Virus record (IMG/VR): IMGVR_UViG_3300042868_002001
Span: 1-24,907 of that record
Source: a virus
DNA: 24,907 nucleotides
Reading direction: 5' to 3' (one strand)
Numbering within the stretch: position 1 is the first letter of the stretch; each line of letters begins with the position of its first letter. The translations under genes and the position numbers were made by a program. This document shows, one piece after another, positions 21,170-24,907 of the stretch. Under the pieces are notes generated by a model that was given only the letters and a program-made list of their open reading frames with translations, had not been told where the DNA came from and searched no databases.

Positions 21170-21691
21170 ATGAAAATCTTTGTAACCATTGGCGGCTCTG
21201 GTACTAGGATGAAGGAAATCAGCCCTGTTGATAAACAATTTATTTATTACAGAGAAAAACGCATCATTGAGCATATCTTCAAAATTTTCCCATACGCAAA
21301 TTTGTTAGGTGAGAATAAAACAAATAGCAGGAAAGATACGCTGACAGAAATAGCGCATGAGCAAGATTGTTTGATAGTTGACTGTGACATTATTCCTTTC
21401 GGCTTGCCAGAATTGAATTTTGACGGCGACACACTATTTTTCTTCAAGAGCGATAAGCCTAAATACGGCTCAATTCTGATTGAAGATTCGCGATTGATTG
21501 CTGTAAATGAAAAAGACAGCATTTCAAAAAATAAATGTAGCGGAATTTATTTTGTGAAATCCATGTCTAACTTATTAGAAAACATGAGAGATGAAAACAG
21601 CTTGGCATCTGGAATGATTGGCGCGAAAGTTATTCAAGAAAACACATTCATCAAACTAGGTGATGTGGAAGATTATTACGAGGCACTATGA
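21170..21691 (+). CDS. Compact nucleotidyltransferase (GT-A fold)
   Basis: This 173-residue protein begins MKIFVTIGGSGTRMKEISPV, the NTP-binding signature GGSGTR of sugar-phosphate nucleotidyl- or cytidylyltransferases. IVDCDIIPFG (69-78) carries the metal-binding aspartates, and IKLGDVEDYYEAL closes the fold. It is shorter than usual sugar nucleotidyltransferases (about 230-300 residues). It should activate a phosphorylated sugar or alcohol as NDP-X. The next gene has a choline-kinase-like domain, so a LicC-like CDP-activation step is one option and NDP-sugar formation another. It overlaps the next gene by four bases and looks AT-rich. Confidence 0.75.
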   Translation: MKIFVTIGGSGTRMKEISPVDKQFIYYREKRIIEHIFKIFPYANLLGENKTNSRKDTLTEIAHEQDCLIVDCDIIPFGLPELNFDGDTLFFFKSDKPKYGSILIEDSRLIAVNEKDSISKNKCSGIYFVKSMSNLLENMRDENSLASGMIGAKVIQENTFIKLGDVEDYYEAL

Positions 21692-22626
21692 TCGTTGTTG
21701 TTGATTTTGATGGGACATTGGCAATTGGACATACGCGCATCATGGACAGGATGCCCAATCACGCGCTAATCAAACGCTTGCAAGATTTGAAAAGCACAAT
21801 CAATCCAATAATCAAAGTCGTTACAGCGCGTGGCTCAAGATTCGGCTTGTCAGAGAGCCAGAAGATTGAAAAATATCATAAAGATATCAAAACTTGGCTA
21901 AATTTGCACAATGTGCCGCATGATTGCATTTCTTTCAACAAAGAATATGGCGCGATTTACATTGATGACATGACTGTCAGCCAAGACGCTGATTTTTCAA
22001 GCCTCTTGAGTCCATTCACTAAAAATAAGCTAATCTTCACAGACAGCACAGTAATCAAGAAAACTGTGAATGCAGAATTGGAATACGCTTGGTATAAGGC
22101 GGCAGATAGCATCGTACAGACACCGAGAATATTATTCTGCAACGATGAGATGATCATTCTTGATAGAGTAAAAGAACACAGGAAGCCGACAGCGCATGAA
22201 ATTATTGATTTGATTGAGTCGTACAAGAATAAATCAATCAAAAATTATTCTTTTGACAGCTACAAGCGAAATTTGCCAAGAATTAGATACGCGACAGCCA
22301 AAGTGAAGACCATCATTGATGGACTAGATGAACATGAGCCATCTTTCTTTCATGGCGATCTTTCAACAACTAACATTCTTGTGAAAGATGGCAAGATTTA
22401 CAGCATCGATCCGAACTACAAAGGCATTTTTGGAAGCTATCTGACGGATGCAGGAAAGGCTTATTTCAGTCTGCTTGCATACGAACAAAGTTATTCACAG
22501 GCAAAAATAATTTCAGATAAGTATGGCCAAGATGTAATCAAGTATGCCATCGCAGAAGGATTGCGGGTTTGCAAATACAACAGCAAATACATTTCTGTTG
22601 TTAACAACATGACGGATTTGATATGA
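21688..22626 (+). CDS. Fusion of HAD phosphatase and choline-kinase/APH-like kinase
   Basis: This 312-residue protein joins two domains. Residues 1-110 are a HAD phosphatase: VVDFDGTLA with D6 and D8, VVTARGS with T46, and YIDDM with D93/D94. Residues 115-312 are an aminoglycoside/choline kinase-like domain with the catalytic loop FFHGDLSTTNIL (D224, N229) and the metal motif YSIDPNY (D241); its N-lobe is short. One chain may therefore phosphorylate a small substrate and remove phosphate from another. With the nucleotidyltransferase before it and the glycosyltransferase after it (4-base overlaps), it probably makes the activated group for base modification. Cell-surface modification is the alternative. 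Confidence 0.75.
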   Translation: MIVVVDFDGTLAIGHTRIMDRMPNHALIKRLQDLKSTINPIIKVVTARGSRFGLSESQKIEKYHKDIKTWLNLHNVPHDCISFNKEYGAIYIDDMTVSQDADFSSLLSPFTKNKLIFTDSTVIKKTVNAELEYAWYKAADSIVQTPRILFCNDEMIILDRVKEHRKPTAHEIIDLIESYKNKSIKNYSFDSYKRNLPRIRYATAKVKTIIDGLDEHEPSFFHGDLSTTNILVKDGKIYSIDPNYKGIFGSYLTDAGKAYFSLLAYEQSYSQAKIISDKYGQDVIKYAIAEGLRVCKYNSKYISVVNNMTDLI

Positions 22627-23351
22627 AGATTGCAATACCAACCCATCGGAGGTCAGATTCAATAACCAAACTTACTTTGAGTTTGCTATCTGATTTTGAT
22701 AAGAAAGATATTTATTTATTCATAAGCGATGAGCAAGATATGACTCTGTACAAGCAAATTTGTCCAGAGTACAACCTTGTTTTATGCGAGACAGATAATG
22801 CAACTGATAAATTTAATTACATCCAAAATTATTTTGATGTAGGAGTGTTTGTAATTGTCATTGAGGATGACATCAAGCATATACAGTCTTTGATGACAAA
22901 GGATTTGAAGAAGCTCTTTGGGTTCATAATAAATTATTGCAACAATAAACAAATCAATTCTTTCGGTGTCTATCCAAGCTCAAACAAATTTTTTATGAGT
23001 AAGACTATAGATATTGGAGCGACATACATCGTTGCTAATCTTTTTGGATTCAAATCAACAAAAGACCATCGTGTTCTTTGCCAACTTAAAACAAAGACAG
23101 ATTATGAAAGAAGCGTCAAGTTCTATAAACACATGGGGAATATTGCGCGTTTCAATTTCATATCTTGCCTGACAAACAATTACACCAATAAAGGTGGAAT
23201 GCAGGAAATCGCAGATAGAGCGAGCCTTGAAAGGCAAGCATCACTCATGCTGTGCAAGTTATATCCTGACATTTTTTCTATCAATGAGAATAGAAAATCC
23301 AAATACACAGAGATTCAAATGGCCAAGAATGTTGTGAAAGAACAGCTATGA
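22623..23351 (+). CDS. GT-A glycosyltransferase, TET/JBP-associated type
   Basis: This 242-residue protein starts with a GT-A strand (MKIAIPTHRRSDSITKLTLS) and has VIVIEDDIKHI with E81-D82-D83 in the place of the DxD metal motif, then KTDYERSVKFYKHMGNIARF (from 158) and NNYTNKGGMQ, which look like acceptor-side and late catalytic motifs. Glycosyltransferases of this general type have been reported next to TET/JBP genes in phages. The ATGA overlap with the dioxygenase gene suggests coupled translation. The likely acceptor is a hydroxymethyl pyrimidine in DNA. Acting on a host surface glycan is less likely, as there is no membrane segment. The gene looks very AT-rich. Confidence 0.75.
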   Translation: MKIAIPTHRRSDSITKLTLSLLSDFDKKDIYLFISDEQDMTLYKQICPEYNLVLCETDNATDKFNYIQNYFDVGVFVIVIEDDIKHIQSLMTKDLKKLFGFIINYCNNKQINSFGVYPSSNKFFMSKTIDIGATYIVANLFGFKSTKDHRVLCQLKTKTDYERSVKFYKHMGNIARFNFISCLTNNYTNKGGMQEIADRASLERQASLMLCKLYPDIFSINENRKSKYTEIQMAKNVVKEQL

Positions 23352-24145
23352 ACTATGTAGAACTCAAGCAACTCAAGCACAGCATAAAGATTGGAGATGT
23401 ATGCGGTGATATTGAGCCAAATGTCACAGAGGACACAATATTCTTGTCAGACGATAAGATTGTTGGCTTCTATATCAAGGAGATGACAGGGCGAGTCAAA
23501 CAGCTTGCTGATGTTGCCAATGCTGAGTTCCTTTCTGACAGAGTGCCAAAGTCTTTCATGGACAGGAAGAAGCCAATGGGTCAGGATGAGAATGGCAAGA
23601 ATAAGTATCATATCATCCGGCAATACAGCACAATCCTTGGATCAATAGCACCCAAGCCACATATGAAGAGGGTGTATCCTGCGATCTCTAGCGTACATCA
23701 GGTTAAGTCAGCGCAGACATTTGTCAAGGCCATGCTCCTGCTATGCAAAGAATCAGAGAAGCTGATGCTAGAGATTGCTCCAGAGCTTTATGAAACGCAA
23801 AAAAGAATCATCACAGAGCAAGTCCCGCCTGAATTCCGCTTCGGAGAATTGTTCACATCCAGTATCAGCAACTTCAATATCTCTGCACCTTTCCATAGAG
23901 ATGCCGCTAACCTTGAAGGATGCGTCAATGTTATTATTGCCAAGAAGAAGAACGCGAGAGGTGGCAATACGACTGTGCCTGACTATGGGGCAACTGTTGA
24001 CAGCAGGGACAATTCAATGTTGGTGTATCCTGCATGGCGTAATGTCCATGGAGTTACCCCCATCCATCCAATAGTTGAAGGTGGATACAGGAACTCTTTG
24101 GTGTTCTATCCGCTGAAAGCATTTGCCAACCATTGGAAACAATAG
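23348..24145 (+). CDS. TET/JBP-family Fe(II)/2-oxoglutarate dioxygenase
   Basis: This 265-residue protein has the TET/JBP core in its C-terminal half: SNFNISAPFHRDAANLEG with the HxD iron ligands H183 and D185, GGNTTVPDYG (205-214), a turn with D218/D221, VHGVTP with the third iron ligand H234, and YRNSLVFY with R248 for 2-oxoglutarate. In eukaryotes TET oxidises 5-methylcytosine and JBP hydroxylates thymine; phage members hydroxylate 5-methylcytosine as the first step to hypermodified bases. The N-terminal half is phage-specific. No cytosine C5-methyltransferase is in the window, so it must lie elsewhere or thymine is the target. Composition looks richer in GC than the three genes before it. 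Confidence 0.85.
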   Translation: MNYVELKQLKHSIKIGDVCGDIEPNVTEDTIFLSDDKIVGFYIKEMTGRVKQLADVANAEFLSDRVPKSFMDRKKPMGQDENGKNKYHIIRQYSTILGSIAPKPHMKRVYPAISSVHQVKSAQTFVKAMLLLCKESEKLMLEIAPELYETQKRIITEQVPPEFRFGELFTSSISNFNISAPFHRDAANLEGCVNVIIAKKKNARGGNTTVPDYGATVDSRDNSMLVYPAWRNVHGVTPIHPIVEGGYRNSLVFYPLKAFANHWKQ

Positions 24146-24152
24146 GCTAAAG

Positions 24153-24524
24153 ATGGATTATGTTGACTTCTTTGCCCTGCAAGAAGGGGAGCAGAAGATA
24201 GATGCCCGACTCAAGAATTGGTCAATCTATGTTCGCCCGAGGCGGGGCTACGGCTCAGTGCATCCAATGTTCCGATGGTATCGCCCTACAGAAGTATGGA
24301 ACGGCAATCCGAACAGCTTTGCTCTGGATTTGCCTGATGCCGAACTATTAGAGAGGACAATGCGTGACCTATCCAATGTCAATAGGATTGCAATCAAATG
24401 GTTCTATGTAGAGAACACATCGCCAACTAAAGTATGCAAAATATTAAATATCAATGTTCACACATTAAAAAATTATGTAACTGGTGGTAGAAAACAGTTG
24501 CAAAGTTATCTAGAAGTGATCTAG
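24153..24524 (+). CDS. Q-like late transcription regulator
   Basis: The ATG at 24153 gives 123 residues; the earlier in-frame ATG at 24123 lies inside the dioxygenase gene. The N-terminal half has aromatic and basic patches (WSIYVRPRRGYGSVHPMFRW). Residues 88-118 look like a sigma region 4-type helix-turn-helix (TKVCKILNINVHTLKNYVTG, then GRKQLQSYL). Small proteins with this build, placed just before HNH/terminase genes, act as antiterminators or activators of late genes (Q, RinA, ArpU types). It probably switches on packaging and structural genes to the right. The exact family is not certain. Confidence 0.65.
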   Translation: MDYVDFFALQEGEQKIDARLKNWSIYVRPRRGYGSVHPMFRWYRPTEVWNGNPNSFALDLPDAELLERTMRDLSNVNRIAIKWFYVENTSPTKVCKILNINVHTLKNYVTGGRKQLQSYLEVI

Positions 24525-24584
24525 AATGCAGTCGTCAAGAGCGCATACGCATAAGTTGACCACTATCTTTGCGGAGGTTTTATC
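24525..24584 (+). promoter_or_regulatory. Gap before the HNH gene, possible late promoter and repeat
   Basis: TTGACC (24556-24561) and TATCAT (24581-24586) form a possible promoter with a long 19-base spacer. A perfect GGAGG (24573-24577) lies in between. ACGCATAAG occurs at 24547-24555 and again at 24593-24601, 46 bases apart. This could be the late control region served by the Q-like protein, but each element alone is weak. Confidence 0.35.
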
Positions 24585-24893
24585 ATCTCTAAACGCATAA
24601 GCGGTTGGCGGCTTCAGAAGGTTCGTCATTTGAGAATGATGGAATCTCCGCTATGTACGCATTGCCAAGCCAAGGGAATAGTCAGGCTTGGAGAGGAGTT
24701 GGATCACATCATGCCCTTGTCAAAGGGCGGCTGTAACGATCCGACCAATCTCCAAATGCTCTGTAAGGAATGCCATTACATCAAAACCCTTGATGATATG
24801 GGGTTCAAGCCAAAACCGAAAATAGGTTTGGATGGATGGCCAGAGGAGGAGAATAAAATCTTCCATGGGGGGGCGGTTCAGAAGTCTATCTGA
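24585..24893 (+). CDS. HNH endonuclease, probably with an ATC start
   Basis: The protein has the HNH zinc pattern C-x2-C (CTHC), LDHIMPLSKGG with D-H, N in PTNLQ, and C-x2-C-H (CKECH). The expected N-terminus SKRISGWRLQKVR, as in many phage HNH proteins next to terminase, is in frame from an ATC at 24585, seven bases after a perfect GGAGG, with an in-frame TAA at 24552. No ATG, GTG or TTG lies between. The first standard start is TTG at 24630 (AGAAGG eight bases before), which would drop that conserved part. Counted from 24585 it has 102 residues. Such HNH proteins assist terminase in cos-type packaging. Confidence 0.85.
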   Translation: MSKRISGWRLQKVRHLRMMESPLCTHCQAKGIVRLGEELDHIMPLSKGGCNDPTNLQMLCKECHYIKTLDDMGFKPKPKIGLDGWPEEENKIFHGGAVQKSI

Positions 24894-24907
24894 AACATAA
24901 GCAAAAC

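Noticed and set aside
21170-23351. Cassette as a host surface polysaccharide (phosphocholine-type) modification system
   Set aside because: It cannot be excluded, but no membrane protein or polymerase accompanies the genes, and the direct coupling to a TET/JBP-type gene favours DNA modification.

Overview
The window looks like roughly the right half of a tailed double-stranded DNA phage genome, most likely a siphovirus. It has a frameshifted tail assembly chaperone and a long tape measure protein, and no sheath gene is visible. The host is probably a Gram-negative bacterium, because the lysis region encodes an inner-membrane spanin with a nested outer-membrane spanin lipoprotein. Many of the small hypothetical proteins are of types I associate with phages of freshwater Betaproteobacteria and Gammaproteobacteria. 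That host guess is an inference of low confidence. Base composition looks AT-leaning. I see no tRNA, rRNA, CRISPR array, transposon, integrase, DNA polymerase, primase or helicase.

There are three transcription blocks. Block 1 (1-11292, plus strand) holds the end of the tail tube gene, the chaperone pair with a predicted -1 frameshift, the tape measure, a baseplate-like protein and a tail fibre. After these come tiny membrane proteins, a lipoprotein, a holin-like protein, Rz with nested Rz1, and a GH19 endolysin. Block 2 (11282-15921, minus strand) is the recombination block. Read in transcription order it holds three separately spaced genes (two small unknowns and a DUF932 protein), a chain of small overlapping genes, an ERF annealing protein, a YqaJ/lambda-type exonuclease, a small protein with an SSB-like acidic tip, and a winged-helix protein. 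Block 3 (16124-24893, plus strand) starts with a Cro-like regulator and a DUF1376 replication protein. A run of small nin-like genes follows (VRR-NUC-like nuclease, NinB, YbcO-like), then a modification cassette, a Q-like late regulator, and an HNH endonuclease of the kind often found next to terminase genes.

The most interesting part is 20563-24145. Five tightly packed genes encode a ParB-like domain protein, a compact nucleotidyltransferase, a fused HAD phosphatase and choline-kinase-like protein, a GT-A glycosyltransferase and a TET/JBP-family Fe(II)/2-oxoglutarate dioxygenase. My reading is a phage DNA base hypermodification pathway. The dioxygenase would oxidise a methylated pyrimidine, and the other enzymes would make and attach an activated sugar or alcohol phosphate. 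The kinase, nucleotidyltransferase and glycosyltransferase genes look more AT-rich than the flanking genes, which suggests an inserted cassette.

Other points of interest are competing hairpins before the chaperone gene, a repeated leader with a self-complementary Shine-Dalgarno region before several minus-strand genes, 21-base tandem repeats inside the replication gene, a predicted leaderless Cro-like mRNA, and an HNH gene whose best start codon appears to be ATC.
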